A stretch of DNA of 64,000 nucleotides from Xylocopilactobacillus apis (lineage in GTDB: Bacteria > Bacillota > Bacilli > Lactobacillales > Lactobacillaceae): positions 1,570,001 through 1,634,000 of the forward strand of contig NZ_AP026801.1 of NCBI RefSeq assembly GCF_033095965.1, in the 5' to 3' direction. A program made the translations under genes and the position numbers. The notes beneath the pieces are model-generated. The model was given only the letters and a program-made list of their open reading frames with translations. It was not told where the DNA came from and did no database searches. Shown in pieces: positions 1 through 11,000 of the stretch (positions are counted from its first letter, which is position 1; each line of letters opens with the position of its first letter).

Positions 1-99
1 CTCTTAATGTTAGATACTAAATTAAATTTTTAATACCAATGTGTTTTATCCTAATTAAAAGATAGTTATAAAAATATTAAAGTTGACTTTTGACCTAAA

Positions 100-287
100 G
101 ATGGGACATTTACTAATTATCAAGATCAATTAAACTTACGGTGCTTAAGACAGCAACCATAAAATCAGGAAAATTAGCTGATATCGCTGTCTTAGATACA
201 AATATTTTAGAATCTAAGCCTGAAGACATCTATAAAACTCAGGCTGTTATGACAATGGTTAATGGTAAAATTATTTACCAAAAATAA
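100..287 (+). pseudogene. Remnant of an amidohydrolase (YtcJ-like) C-terminus
   Basis: The frame ending at the TAA at 285-287 reads KSGKLADIAVLDTNIL, then a PEDIYKTQAVMTMVNGKIIYQK tail. This is the usual C-terminal strand pattern of amidohydrolase family 3 (GKLADIVVLD...V..T.VNGKIVY). Only about 40 convincing codons remain. Upstream, the frame is broken by stops and there is no start or ribosome site, so it is a gene relic. Family assignment rests on this short motif only. The rest of 1-470 is AT-rich, with no other gene. Confidence 0.5.
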
Positions 288-455
288 ATTTATTAAAGAA
301 ACTAAATAAGTCAATTAACAAGAAAAACCAATTTTATAAAAAACATCTCCTTAATAATTTATCCAAAATAATATCTCTTTTAAAACAATGCCAAAGTTTT
401 AATTTTCTTCGTTAAAGTCAGATTTATTATAGTTTCGTAAAAGAACCAATATTTA

Positions 456-470
456 AAGAAAGGTAACAAA
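456..470 (+). promoter_or_regulatory. Ribosome binding site of aguA
   Basis: AAAGAAAGG lies about 7 nt before the ATG at 471 and fixes that start. A TATAGT-like box near 428-433 could be the -10 of the promoter, but no good -35 is visible. Confidence 0.45.
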
Positions 471-1568
471 ATGAAAACATTACAATCATCACCAAAAAAA
501 GATGGATTTAGAATGCCTGGTGAATTTGAGCCTCATAAAGGAGTTTACATCCTTTGGCCAGAACGTCCAGATAACTGGCGTGATGGTGCAAAACCTGCAC
601 AGCACACATTCGTAAATGTTGCAAAAGCAATTTCTGAATTTGAACATGTAACTGTTGGTGTATCTGACGAACAATATGCAAATGCTCGTCATATGCTTCC
701 TGATGAAGTTGAAGTTGTTGAGATCTCAAATGACGACTCATGGATTCGTGATTGTGGACCAACTTTTGTTGTTAATGATAACGGTAAAATGCGCGGTGTC
801 GATTGGCATTTTAATGCTTGGGGTGGTTTAGTTGACGGATTATACTTCCCTTGGGATAAAGATGACCGTGTTGCTCAAAAAGTAACCGAAATTGAAAGAA
901 CTGATCGTTATCGTTTAGATGATTTCACTCTCGAAGGCGGATCTATTCATGTTGATGGTGAAGGAACATTAATCACTACTGAAGAATGTCTTTTATCACA
1001 AGGAAGGAATCCTCAACTGAGTAAAGAACAAATTGAAAATATTCTAAAAGAATATCTCAATCTTGAAAAAATTATTTGGTTGAAAAAGGGAATCTACAAC
1101 GACGAGACTAACGGACATGTTGATAACATCGCCAATTACGTTGAACCAGGACATATTCTCTTAGCTTGGACTGATGACAAGGATGATCCTCAGTATGAAA
1201 TTTCTAAAGAAAATTATGATATTTTAACCAACTCTACTGATGCTAAAGGAAGAAAAATCCAAGTCGACAAACTTTACGTTCCAAAACCAGTATTGATCAC
1301 TAAAGAAGAAAGTGAAGGCGTTGATGCAGTTGATGGTACATTACCTAGACAAGAGGGCGATCGTCTTGCTGCTAGTTATGTTAACTATTACACTGCTAAT
1401 GGTGGAATCGTCTTCCCATTGTTTGGTGATCCAAATGATGAAAAAGCAAAAGAAACACTGCAAAAAGCATATCCTGATCGTAAAATCGTTGGGGTTCCTG
1501 CTCGCGAAATCTTATTAGGCGGCGGAAATATTCATTGTATTACTCAACAAGTACCGAACGCTGAATAG
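471..1568 (+). CDS. aguA: Agmatine deiminase
   Basis: The enzyme converts agmatine to N-carbamoylputrescine and ammonia, the first step of the agmatine deiminase route that yields ATP and raises pH. At 365 residues it has the normal family length. Visible signatures are the substrate aspartate in [10 protein letters not shown] (D94), FNAWGG (115-119), E155 in [14 protein letters not shown]216 in ETNGHVDN and the nucleophile C356 in [11 protein letters not shown]. The last four are the Glu/His/Cys machinery and active-site loops of the peptidyl-arginine-deiminase fold. The carbamate kinase gene starts 10 nt downstream, so the two form an operon. A second damaged copy follows at 2593. Putrescine carbamoyltransferase and the agmatine/putrescine antiporter are not in the window. 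Confidence 0.97.
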   Translation: MKTLQSSPKKDGFRMPGEFEPHKGVYILWPERPDNWRDGAKPAQHTFVNVAKAISEFEHVTVGVSDEQYANARHMLPDEVEVVEISNDDSWIRDCGPTFVVNDNGKMRGVDWHFNAWGGLVDGLYFPWDKDDRVAQKVTEIERTDRYRLDDFTLEGGSIHVDGEGTLITTEECLLSQGRNPQLSKEQIENILKEYLNLEKIIWLKKGIYNDETNGHVDNIANYVEPGHILLAWTDDKDDPQYEISKENYDILTNSTDAKGRKIQVDKLYVPKPVLITKEESEGVDAVDGTLPRQEGDRLAASYVNYYTANGGIVFPLFGDPNDEKAKETLQKAYPDRKIVGVPAREILLGGGNIHCITQQVPNAE

Positions 1569-1578
1569 GAGGAAAAAT

Positions 1579-2517
1579 TTGGCAAAAATTGTTGTAGCAT
1601 TAGGCGGTAATGCAATCCTTTCAAGCGATGCATCTGCTAAAGCACAAATGGAAGCAGTTAGAAAAACTGCTCATGAACTTGTTAATTTTATTAAAAATGG
1701 TGACCAATTAATTATTACTCATGGTAATGGTCCACAAGTTGGAAACTTGTTACTTCAGCAGATGAACTCTGATAGTAAGAATAATCCAGCAATGCCTCTT
1801 GATACTTGTGGGGCAATGACCCAGGGAAGTATTGGTTATTGGTTTGAAAATGCACTAAATACTGAATTAGCTGAAAATAAGATCAAACGTGATGTTATTT
1901 CAATTGTTACTCAAACAATTGTTGATGAAAATGATCCAGCTTTTAAAAAGCCATCAAAACCAATTGGTCCTTTTTATACTGAGGAAGAGGTTAAGAAGAT
2001 TAAAGATGATCATCCGGATTGGCAGCTTGTCGAAGATTCAGGACGCGGTTATCGAAGAGTTGTTCCCTCCCCTAAACCTCTTGTAATAAATGAATATGAA
2101 GCAATTCAAAAGGTTGTTGAAGCTGGAATCGTTCCTATCGTTTCCGGCGGCGGCGGAATCCCAGTTGTAAAACACGGAGATCAGCTAATTGGCAAAGAAG
2201 CGGTAATCGACAAAGACTTTAGTGCTTCTAAAATTGCTCAATTGGTTAAAGCAGACGAATTAATAATTTTAACTTCTGTTGGTGGTGTTTTCTATAACTT
2301 TGGCAAACCTGATCAAAAAGAAGTCAAAAATGTAACTGCTTCTGAACTTCATACTCATATTGACGCTCATGAATTTGCAGCAGGAAGTATGCTTCCGAAA
2401 GTTCAAGCTGCTGTTGATTTCGTTGATCAAACTGGTAATCCAGCAGTTATCGGAGCTTTGGAAGATGTTTCTGAAATAATTAAAGGAACTGAAGGAACCA
2501 AAATAACTGCTAAATAA
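1579..2517 (+). CDS. arcC: Carbamate kinase
   Basis: This cytoplasmic kinase uses carbamoyl phosphate and ADP to make ATP, the last step of the agmatine (or arginine) deiminase route. It has 312 residues, normal for the family, with the amino-acid kinase signatures ALGGNAIL at the N-terminus, HGNGPQVGNLLLQQ near 53-66 and HGDQLIGKEAVIDKD near 197-211. The start is TTG at 1579, placed by AGGAGG at 1567-1572, which overlaps the aguA stop. The gene may be called aguC in agmatine clusters; the sequence cannot separate the two names. A terminator follows directly. Confidence 0.95.
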   Translation: MAKIVVALGGNAILSSDASAKAQMEAVRKTAHELVNFIKNGDQLIITHGNGPQVGNLLLQQMNSDSKNNPAMPLDTCGAMTQGSIGYWFENALNTELAENKIKRDVISIVTQTIVDENDPAFKKPSKPIGPFYTEEEVKKIKDDHPDWQLVEDSGRGYRRVVPSPKPLVINEYEAIQKVVEAGIVPIVSGGGGIPVVKHGDQLIGKEAVIDKDFSASKIAQLVKADELIILTSVGGVFYNFGKPDQKEVKNVTASELHTHIDAHEFAAGSMLPKVQAAVDFVDQTGNPAVIGALEDVSEIIKGTEGTKITAK

Positions 2518-2525
2518 ATGTATTA

Positions 2526-2560
2526 AAATAAGGTTGGATATTTTCCAGCCTTATTTATTT
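2526..2560 (+). terminator. Intrinsic terminator after arcC
   Basis: A 12-bp stem pairs 2526-2537 (AAATAAGGTTGG) with 2545-2556 (CCAGCCTTATTT) through one G-U pair, followed by a T-rich tail. It separates the aguA-arcC unit from the second agmatine deiminase copy. Confidence 0.7.
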
Positions 2561-2592
2561 ATAAGGGCAAATCAATAAATTACGAGGAATTC

Positions 2593-3680
2593 ATGAAATT
2601 AATTAACTCTGATCCAAAAAAAGATAATTTTTACTTAGTACCCGAATGGTATCCCCATTCTAAATCATATATGATGTGGCCTAAACGCCCTGATAATTGG
2701 CGGAAAGGCGGTAAACCTGCCCAAAAATTATTTGCTGAAATTGCTTCAACTATCAGCAAGTACGAACCGATAACCATGTTGGTTCAACAAGACCAATATA
2801 AAAATGCGCGTTCAATGCTGCCTGACTCAGTACGTCTAATTGAAATGAGTTACAATGATGCTTGGATTAGAGATATTGGACCAACTTATCTTACTAATAA
2901 TAAAGGAAAAACAAGAATTGTTAATTGGAAATTTAATGCTTGGGGGGTTTAGTCGATGGTCTGTATTTCCCTTGGGACCAAGACGACCTAGTTACCCAAA
3001 AACTCAGCGAATTAGATGAGTTAGATTACTATGATGTTAATTTTGTATTAGAAGGCTGCGGATATCAAACAGATGGTGAAGGGACACTTCTTGCAGTTGA
3101 AGAATCTGTATTGTCCGAAGGGCGCAATAACCAAATTTCTAAAGCTAAAGTTGAAACGATTCTCAAAAAATATTTAAATGTTACCAAAATAATTTGGCTT
3201 AAACACGGATATTTTATGGATGAAACTAATGGTGATATCGATAATATAGCCACTTTTATTCGACCCGGTGAAATTGCCCTTAACTGGACAGATGATTTAA
3301 CTGATCCAATGTGTAAAATAACTAATGAAGCCCTTGATATTTTAAGCAGAGAAACTGATGCAAAAGGGCGTAAATTTAAAATTAACAAAGTTCAATTGCC
3401 AAAAATTCTTTTAGCAAATGAAGCTGAAAACAATTACATTGATCCAGTCAATGGCCTTCTCCCGCGTAAACCAGGAGATCGATTAACTGCTTCATACATC
3501 AATTGCTACTTAGCAAATGACGCTGTAATACTTCCTATTTTTGATGATCCACACGATCAAGAAGCAATTGATCAATATCAAAAACTTTTTCCTGACCGCA
3601 AAATTGAACCTATTTATACAAGAGAACTCTTATTAGGTGGTGGTAACATTCACTCAATAGTTCTTGGTGTACCGAAATGA
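2593..3680 (+). pseudogene. Second agmatine deiminase-like gene, frameshifted and lacking catalytic residues
   Basis: Read in two frames the sequence aligns end to end with the intact agmatine deiminase at 471. The first frame (2593-2952) ends just after FNAWG; the second resumes with [10 protein letters not shown]. The break sits in a run of six G at 2942-2947, where the intact copy has GGGGTGG. One extra G would restore WGGL. Independently of the frameshift, the catalytic Cys is Ser (GGGNIHSIV), the catalytic His is Asp (ETNGDIDN) and [12 protein letters not shown] has become EGCGYQTDGEGT. Even a repaired protein should not deiminate agmatine. It has a good ribosome site (ACGAGGAATTC) and abuts the regulator gene. 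It could be a decayed duplicate or a repurposed non-enzymatic binding protein. Confidence 0.85.
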
Positions 3681-3693
3681 GGGGGATCTAATA

Positions 3694-4503
3694 TTGAACT
3701 TTTTTGAAGTTATTCAGCCAAATATAAATAAACTTACAAAAAGCGAATATTCACTGTTAGACTATGTTGTTAAAAATTTAACTGATGTCCAGCATAAAAG
3801 TATTCGTGAAGTTTCAGCAGAATGTTTTGTATCTACCACCACTTTTTTAAGATTTGTTCGAAAAATTGGTTTTTCAGGGTACAGTGAATTTTCAACTGTC
3901 ATCAAATATACGGTTTTAAATAATAAAGATTACAATAAGACGAGTGTTACTTTTACCCAAAAACAATCTAAATACCGAAATGAATACCTCAAAAATCTTG
4001 AAGAAACCGTTCGGGTTTTAGACGAAAGAAAACTACTACAAATCTGTAAAAAACTATCATTAAATCCTAAATTATTCTTTTACGCCAAGGGATTAAGTAA
4101 AAATACAACATCTTATATCGAATATTTGTATACCCTAAATGATTTTATTGTCGTAACGCCTCATAACCATGAACAAAGGCAATGGGCTTATCGAAATATC
4201 AAAAAAGATGATCTAATTTTCATCTTTGACTATACTGGGGAAGATAAAGAGTTAATCCAAATAATTCAAAAAATTAAAACTCAAACTAGTTATTCCTCAA
4301 TAATTTCAATTACTGGTGCAAATAACAACACGATTCAAAATTTGAGTGATATTAATTTATATTTGTTCACTGATGAAATCACGATTCAAGGAGTCGAAAT
4401 GACCTCAAATGTTTCAATGATTATTATCATGGAACTCCTTCTTTACCAATATTGGGAATATAAAGATCTAAATAAACCCTCAATTGATTCAATTATTAAT
4501 TAA
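3694..4503 (+). CDS. MurR/RpiR-family transcriptional regulator
   Basis: This is a DNA-binding regulator of about 269 residues. Residues 1-75 form the RpiR-type helix-turn-helix (LTKSEYSLLDYVV...SIREVSAECFVSTTTFLRFVRKIGFSGYSEF). The remainder resembles a weak SIS sugar-phosphate binding domain, though no SIS ligand motif is obvious. The start chosen is TTG at 3694, 8-9 nt after GAGGGGG at 3679-3685. A longer reading from TTG at 3664 would overlap the previous gene without a ribosome site. It follows the agmatine deiminase genes and probably controls them; RpiR-type regulators are known from agmatine deiminase clusters of lactobacilli. The role is inferred from position. Confidence 0.85.
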   Translation: MNFFEVIQPNINKLTKSEYSLLDYVVKNLTDVQHKSIREVSAECFVSTTTFLRFVRKIGFSGYSEFSTVIKYTVLNNKDYNKTSVTFTQKQSKYRNEYLKNLEETVRVLDERKLLQICKKLSLNPKLFFYAKGLSKNTTSYIEYLYTLNDFIVVTPHNHEQRQWAYRNIKKDDLIFIFDYTGEDKELIQIIQKIKTQTSYSSIISITGANNNTIQNLSDINLYLFTDEITIQGVEMTSNVSMIIIMELLLYQYWEYKDLNKPSIDSIIN

Positions 4504-4528
4504 AGCTTCTTAATGAAGCTTTTTTTAT
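4502..4528 (+). terminator. Intrinsic terminator after the RpiR regulator
   Basis: An 8-bp stem pairs AAAGCTTC (4502-4509) with GAAGCTTT (4515-4522), with a 5-nt loop and a T run. It overlaps the stop codon of the regulator. Confidence 0.85.
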
Positions 4529-4857
4529 ATTATCCTGCAAATATGGTCTCTATTTTGTTCAACCTATCTTCTAGTTTTTTGGCACTTGAAATAGATACTT
4601 TCCTCAATAAATAGAAAGATTCGATCGAAAAACTAAATCATTTTCAAAGAAAATTGATTATTTTCCATTGTTATTTTGTCAAAGACGTAATAAGTAAATT
4701 GAAACTTCTGACGCAAAAATTCAGTCAGAATGTCATCTCTATAGTGATCACAATATATTCAAATGTTTTGATTTAATATACGTACTATAATCGTACAAAA
4801 CCAAAGTTGATAAATTAATAATTTGATTTTTTGTTTAATTCTTCTTATCTTGATCGA
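4529..4857. other. Gene-free AT-rich spacer
   Basis: No open frame, RNA gene or clear promoter is supported here. It holds several short palindromes (for example TTCGATCGAA near 4620, AGTGATCACA near 4744). The spacer lies between convergent genes, so no promoter is required. Confidence 0.5.
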
Positions 4858-7800
4858 TCAAGGAGTATCATTTACCAAGGTGAACGTAACTGTTGCGTTA
4901 TATCTCCCAGCTTTCGGTATATCACTTGGACTTGCCTTAAATCTTAAGCTCCAAGGATAATTTTTAATATCTTGATAGTTACTCGTAGCGATCTCGCTGT
5001 GAAGCGTTTGTGCTGTTGAAAGGAGGTGCGTCACTGCCCCCGTTGTTGTATTTCGATAATACAATGGATTACCTCTAATAACCTTCGTTGAATCTGTTGT
5101 CAGCTTAAACGGATTTGTGACTGCAGCTTCCACATGCCACCGCTTTCCAGTTCTCACGTTTCGGTTATCCGTAATTTTTAGATTCTGTGCTGCACTGACA
5201 TATTCCTTATTCCTTAAGTAGCCTGCGTGGGTACCTAGATCAATGCTTCCTGGTGTTGAAGTTAATGTCTGCGTTCCAACCTGATCCCAAACGTAGGTCC
5301 TTACATCATGTCTCGTTCGCGAATCATTAATAATCTGAAGTGCCGTCCTTGCTGCTCCTGTTGGGGCATGAACTGATGTCGGCGTTAACGCCTCCCGCCA
5401 CTGTTTATTTGTTGCATAGTATACTGGTGTTGGATTGTCTAAATCATCAATTTGAGTCCCCGGATTTGGATCATCTAATCCTAAATCTTCTCCCGTATAC
5501 AGTTTGGTATTAGGTCCTAATTTCAACTTCCATAATTTAGGATCAGATTTAAACATCTCATATACTGTAGTAACTTTACTAGTATCAAAATTAGATAAAT
5601 CTAAACTAGTAATATTATCTAAATGACCAAACATCCACATCATTATTTCAACGTTACTAGTATTAAAACTACTCATATCGATCTTCTTCAATAAATGATC
5701 GTTGTTAAACATGTGACCCATATCAACTACAGAACTTGTATTAAAATTATTTAACACAAGTTGAGTTAAAGATGTTGCACTTTGAAACATTGCCCGCATA
5801 TTAGTAACTTTTGTCGTAATAAAATGACTGACATCCAGATTAGTCAGAGACATCATCTCATTAAACATCAAACTCATATCAATACAATTTCTTGTATCAA
5901 AGTGAGAGACATCAATACTCGTAAGTTTATAACATTTAGAAAAAAAGCTGTCAAAACTGGTTACTTGACTGGTATCAAGATTTGTCAGACCTTCAATCGA
6001 AGTCAGATTGTTAAAATTATAAAAGAAATGTGACATGTTTCCAACCGCTGAGACTCCTGGATTAATCACAACCTTAGTAATGTCTGATCTATATTGCTCC
6101 CAAGGCCATAAGCGATAAAAGATGCCAGGAATCGAATCCCAATCCTGAGTTGTTGTATCAACTGTTGCATTTAGTTGATGCGGATAGATTGTTAACGTTC
6201 CCGTTTCATATTTCCACCAAAAGTAATCTGAAATGCTGACTGTTTTCACTGCAGAAACATTATCTGCTTTATCTACTGCTACAATGTGAAGATACCTCCC
6301 TGCATCTGAATTACGATTAAACGTAATGTTTCCATGATTATCTGTTGCAGATGTTGGATTAAGATTAATGTTTGTTACTTCTCCAGATGAATTTTTATTT
6401 ACTGTTGGTGATCCTACAGGATTATTATCTATAGAATAAACATATCCTTTAAAACCTGATAAAATCGGTACTTTTACTAAATCAGAATATTTATCTGCTG
6501 TTGAAGTTTTGGCCTTAATCCGATAGAAATAATTGGTAGGATTATCCGCTGTATTTACATTAACCACTAATTGATCATTCACAAATGAATTAGTTGTAAT
6601 CTGAGGAACATTTGGCGCAGAACTGTCCTTTACTGTATGATCCTCTCCATGAGTTGTTGTATTTAAAGTACTCGTAAAATAAACCATATTTGCAATGATT
6701 TTGGCTTCGTCCGGGGTACAAGCACCTGTTGTATGCCCCGTTTGAATTACTGCATAATTATTTTTTGTGATTAAATAAGCATTATTATCACCAATTCGTT
6801 GTCCGTTATCACTCCAAGCTCGATTGCCTCCTGTATCTAAATAATGTTCAACTGTAGGAACTCCTGAACTCCCATAAATATAATAAGGAGGCAAATATTC
6901 CATCCATCTCGTTCCCCCACCTGAATACAGATAAAATTGTCCTCCTGTATGAGAAGGCTGAATATGATATTCAGCATCAGGATCTAATAAATAAGGATAT
7001 TTGGCTAAATAACCATTTTTTTCTTTATCAGAAAACTTAACAACATTTGAACCAAAACGATCATCATTTTGGGACATATCATCAATATTAGGTAATAATC
7101 TGATTCCTAGTTCTGACGCAAAATTATTAAAATATGGATGAACTGCACTCATGACTGTATCATGACCAAAAATTACTGAACGGCCTGTACGACCGAAGTT
7201 TTTTACTGCCGTAACGGTAGGAGTATTAATATCTTCATTGTTATTTCCGTCAGATGAGCCAAAATAAATTCCATCATATTTGTAATTGCCACTAGCATCT
7301 TTTAGATAACCATCCGGGTTAGTAATAAAATCACTCAAAGCTACCGGGATTATATTTATTAATCCCATTGAAACAGGTTGACCTGTACTGGGGTCAATTT
7401 GATCCATCCAAGATTTTAAAAAATTACCATTAACTGGATAAACATTAAGAATATTTATCCTTTTTCCATAATTCGTTGGAGGATTAATCCAATTAACTCC
7501 GTCATTTGTACGTTCTACAATATAACCATCAGCAACATCTGGTACGGCATCCCAATCTAATATTATCGAACTTTGATTATTAACAATTTGACTATTTGCC
7601 GTTAAACGAAAATTATTAGCACTAACAACAGTGCCTGCTTCACGCGGTGTTAGGTTATTTTTTGGTTTGGTCTTAGGGGGTGAATCTTTTTGAAATGGAT
7701 CTACAAAACTAGATCCAACATTATTAACTAAACGCCCCCCCCCTGGAAACGCTACCATTATTTACATTTGCGGTATTCTGTGGAAAATCTGCTGCCTTAC

Positions 7801-7891
7801 TCGCTTGTTTATTATTTAAAAGAATCCCGATAGTCGCAATACTTACTATAAGTACAGCTAAATATCCTAATCTTTTGACTAACTTGTTCAT
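4858..7891 (-). CDS. BspA-type LRR surface protein with WxL-like C-terminus; out of frame at a G9 tract
   Basis: The intact reading frame covers 4858-7758 (966 residues), but it lacks a signal peptide and has no ribosome site. In the neighbouring frame, an ATG at 7891 behind AGGGAGTGAG encodes a signal sequence (MNKLVKRLGYLAVLIVSIAT, ending in an AA-D cleavage context), nearly the same as the intact paralog at 11755. The two frames meet at nine G on the coding strand (7735-7743). Eight or eleven G would join them; with nine, the signal frame stops a few codons later. Order of parts: signal peptide; fibronectin-like strand region; a ~270-residue block resembling DUF5057; about six 24-26-residue BspA repeats (LTxLDVSxFDTSxVTxMxxMF); and a C-terminal region ending YNATVTFTLVNDTP. 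The protein would be secreted and wall-bound. Phase variation, decay or an assembly indel are the alternatives. Confidence 0.85.
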
Positions 7892-7895
7892 AAAC

Positions 7896-7955
7896 TCACT
7901 CCCTAAATTGATTTATTTATACAAAGTTAGATTTATTATATCAAAAAGTGGGTTT
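7896..7955 (-). promoter_or_regulatory. Promoter of the G9-tract surface gene
   Basis: On the minus strand a TTGAAA box, 15 nt, then TATAAT is followed by the AGGGAGTGAG ribosome site. The stretch CTTTTTGATATA just before the -10 is shared with the paralog at 11755, so both genes probably use the same kind of promoter. Confidence 0.5.
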
Positions 7956-7984
7956 TTTCAATTCTAATTTTCATAAAATTTTTA

Positions 7985-8030
7985 GCAAAAAAGCGATCAA
8001 CAGCCGTCTTATTGGCTATTAGTCGCTTAA
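7985..8030 (-). terminator. Terminator of the intact BspA/WxL gene
   Basis: On the minus strand, a 15-nt arm (8028-8014) pairs imperfectly with 8005-7991, outer pairs AAGCGA/TCGCTT, followed by a run of T. It lies just after the stop at 8036. Confidence 0.75.
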
Positions 8031-8035
8031 TCATT

Positions 8036-11000
8036 TTATGGTGCATTATTCACTAAAGTGAATGTTACCGTTGCGTTATATCTCCCAGCTTTCGGTATAT
8101 CACTAGGTTTTGACCTAAACCTTAATGTCCACGGATAATTTTTAACATCCTCATAATCACTTGTTCCTGTCCCATTATAAATAGTCTGTCCCGTTGATGT
8201 CAGATGTGTTATCGTCCCTGCTGTTGTATCCTTATAATATAAGGGATTTCCCCTAATCACTTTGCTTGGATTGGTCGTTAATTTAAACGGATTTGTTACA
8301 GCCGCTTCCACATGCCAACGTTTACCTGTTCTCACGTTCCGGTTATCCGTAATTTTTAGGTTCTGTACTGCACTGACGTATTCCTTATTCCTTAAGTAGC
8401 TTGCGTAGGTGCCAAAATTAATGCTTCCCGGAGTTGCTGCTAATGTCTGCGTTCCAACTTGATCCCAAACGTAAGTCCGAAGAACATGACGAGTACTGGA
8501 CTCGTTCATAATTTGAAGTGCCGTCAGCGCTGGCCCTTGTGGCTCGTGAGGATTTCCTGCTCCCACTTCTCGCCATTGTGGATTAGTCACATAGTAAATT
8601 GGGGTTGGATTGTCGATATCATTGATTTGTGCTTTTAAATCAGGATCTTTCAATTGATTAGAGACATAACTGTCGAAAAATACGAAGTCAGGACCCATGG
8701 TGATTTTCCAAAGTGATTTAGTATTAGCAAATATGCCCACTATATTAGTACTAACGATGTTTCTCGTATTGAATTTAGTTAAATTAAGACTCGTTAATTT
8801 CTTACATCCATTAAATAAACCAGAAATATTGGTCACATTATTAGTACTCCAACCAGCACCATTAACATCAATCGATGTTAAACCCTCACAAGCAGCAAAA
8901 ACTCTAACCATATTAGAAACATTAGCAGTATTAAAATGACTAACATCAAGCTTAGTTAAGGACGAGCACGAAGCAAATAATTCATTCATATCGACTACAT
9001 TACTAGTATCAAATTTACTTACATCTAAACTTTTTAAGACACTGCAACTGTAAAACATATTTGACATATTTGTAACATTACTAGTCTTAAATTTGTCGAG
9101 ATCAAACTTCAAATCAGTCATTGCGCTGCAATTAGAAAACATGGAAGACATATTAGTAACTTGACTAGTGTCGAAATTATTAATATCAAGATTTAATAAT
9201 TTCGAACAGCTATAAAACATGGAAGACATATCTGTAACCTTACTAGTATCAAAGTTAGTCACATTGAGACCTGTGAAAAGAGAACAATTTGCAAACATAC
9301 TATTCATATTATTAACCATACCGGTATTAAAATGAGTTACATCGATAGTGGGTAAAGAAAAACAATTTGAAAACATATGACTCATATTAATGACGACATT
9401 CGTGACAAAATGAGTCACGTCAAGACTCGTTAAACGGGAACAAGAGTTAAACATATAACTCATGTCATAAACCCTACTAGTATCAAAACGGGTTACATCA
9501 AGACTTGTCAACTGATTGCACCTATTAAACATGGAACCCATATTAGTCACAGAACTAGTAACAAAATTCGTTACGTCAAGACTTGTTAATCTAGAACACC
9601 CGTTAAACATATAATTCATATTATTAACCTTACTAGTATCAAAATGAGTTACATCTAAATTATTTAAAAATCCACAATAAGAAAACATGAAACTCATGTT
9701 AGTCACTGCACTAGTGTTAAATTTTGACACATCTACACTTGTTAATCTACTGCAGGAATTAAACATTTCAGACATATTAGTCACTTGGGTGGTAACCAAA
9801 TTTTCACATCCTTCAATTGCAGTTGCTGATGATAGATTATAAAACAATCGATAAAGCGAGCCTTGAGCAGTGACTCCAGGACTAACCACTACTTTTGTAA
9901 TAGTGTTATAGCTCTGATACCAAGGCCATGCACTCTGATAAATATTATGTATATCATAATAATTAACATGATCTCGATCCCAATTGAGCTCATGGGGATA
10001 AATCGTCAATACATTATTACTATCAACGTTCCACCAAAGGTAGTCAGACAAGTTAACTGTTTTTGCAGCAGATACGTTATTTGCATTATCAACTGCTACA
10101 ATGTGTAAATACTTCCCCGCTGCATTGACCCGATTTAAACTAAGATTGCCATGATTATCAGTAGCCGATGTTGGATTAAGGTTGATATTAGTCACTGTTC
10201 CTGAACTTGGATCTTTGTTAACTGTTGGGCTCCCTGTCGGATTATCATCAATTTGATAAACATATCCTTTAAAACCGCTTATCACTGGTACTTTTAACGT
10301 ATCTGAATATTTAGTTGATAAAGAAACGTTGGCTTTTACTCGATAGTAATGATCAGTTGCATTATCCTTACTATTAAATTTTAGGTTCAATGTATTCCCT
10401 GTCGCACTCGTTGGATCTATTGTCGGCACATCAGGTGCTGCACTGTCCTTTACCGTATGATCTTCACCGTGAGTTGTCATATTTAAATTACTAGTATAAT
10501 AAGTCATATTTGCAATTATTTTTGCTTCATCGGGAGTACAAGCCCCAATTCCATTTACAACTGAATGACCAGTTTGAATCATCGCGTAGTTATTCTTTGT
10601 AACTAAATAACTGTTACTATCACCTACTTTTTTATTCTGAGGATCAAACATCGAATCAGCAGCATACGCCGTACCTCCACCACCAAATTGAGTTAAAGGG
10701 GGAACAAACTGCATCCATCTAGTTGCCCCTGAAGTATAATTAAAATATTGTCCACTCGTATGAGCAGCCTTAATTGTATAGTTAATACTTGGATCCATAT
10801 TATAAGGATATCGATTTAAAAATCCGTCAACAGAAAATTTTACTTGAGTTGACCCTGTAAAATGATCTGCATCAACATGATAACCAGGCAACATCAATGA
10901 TGGATTAACACTTGATAAAATAAAACCTACTTTATCAGCAAACTTATTAAAATAGGGATGTCCATAGTAATTTAAAGTATCGTGTCCGAAAATTAAAGAT

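Noticed and set aside
508-762. Minus-strand frames inside aguA
   Set aside because: They are antisense shadows of a strongly conserved gene.
4849-4862. Palindrome CTTGATCGATCAAG at the end of the first BspA gene as a terminator
   Set aside because: It is self-complementary with no loop and lacks a convincing T run on the minus strand.
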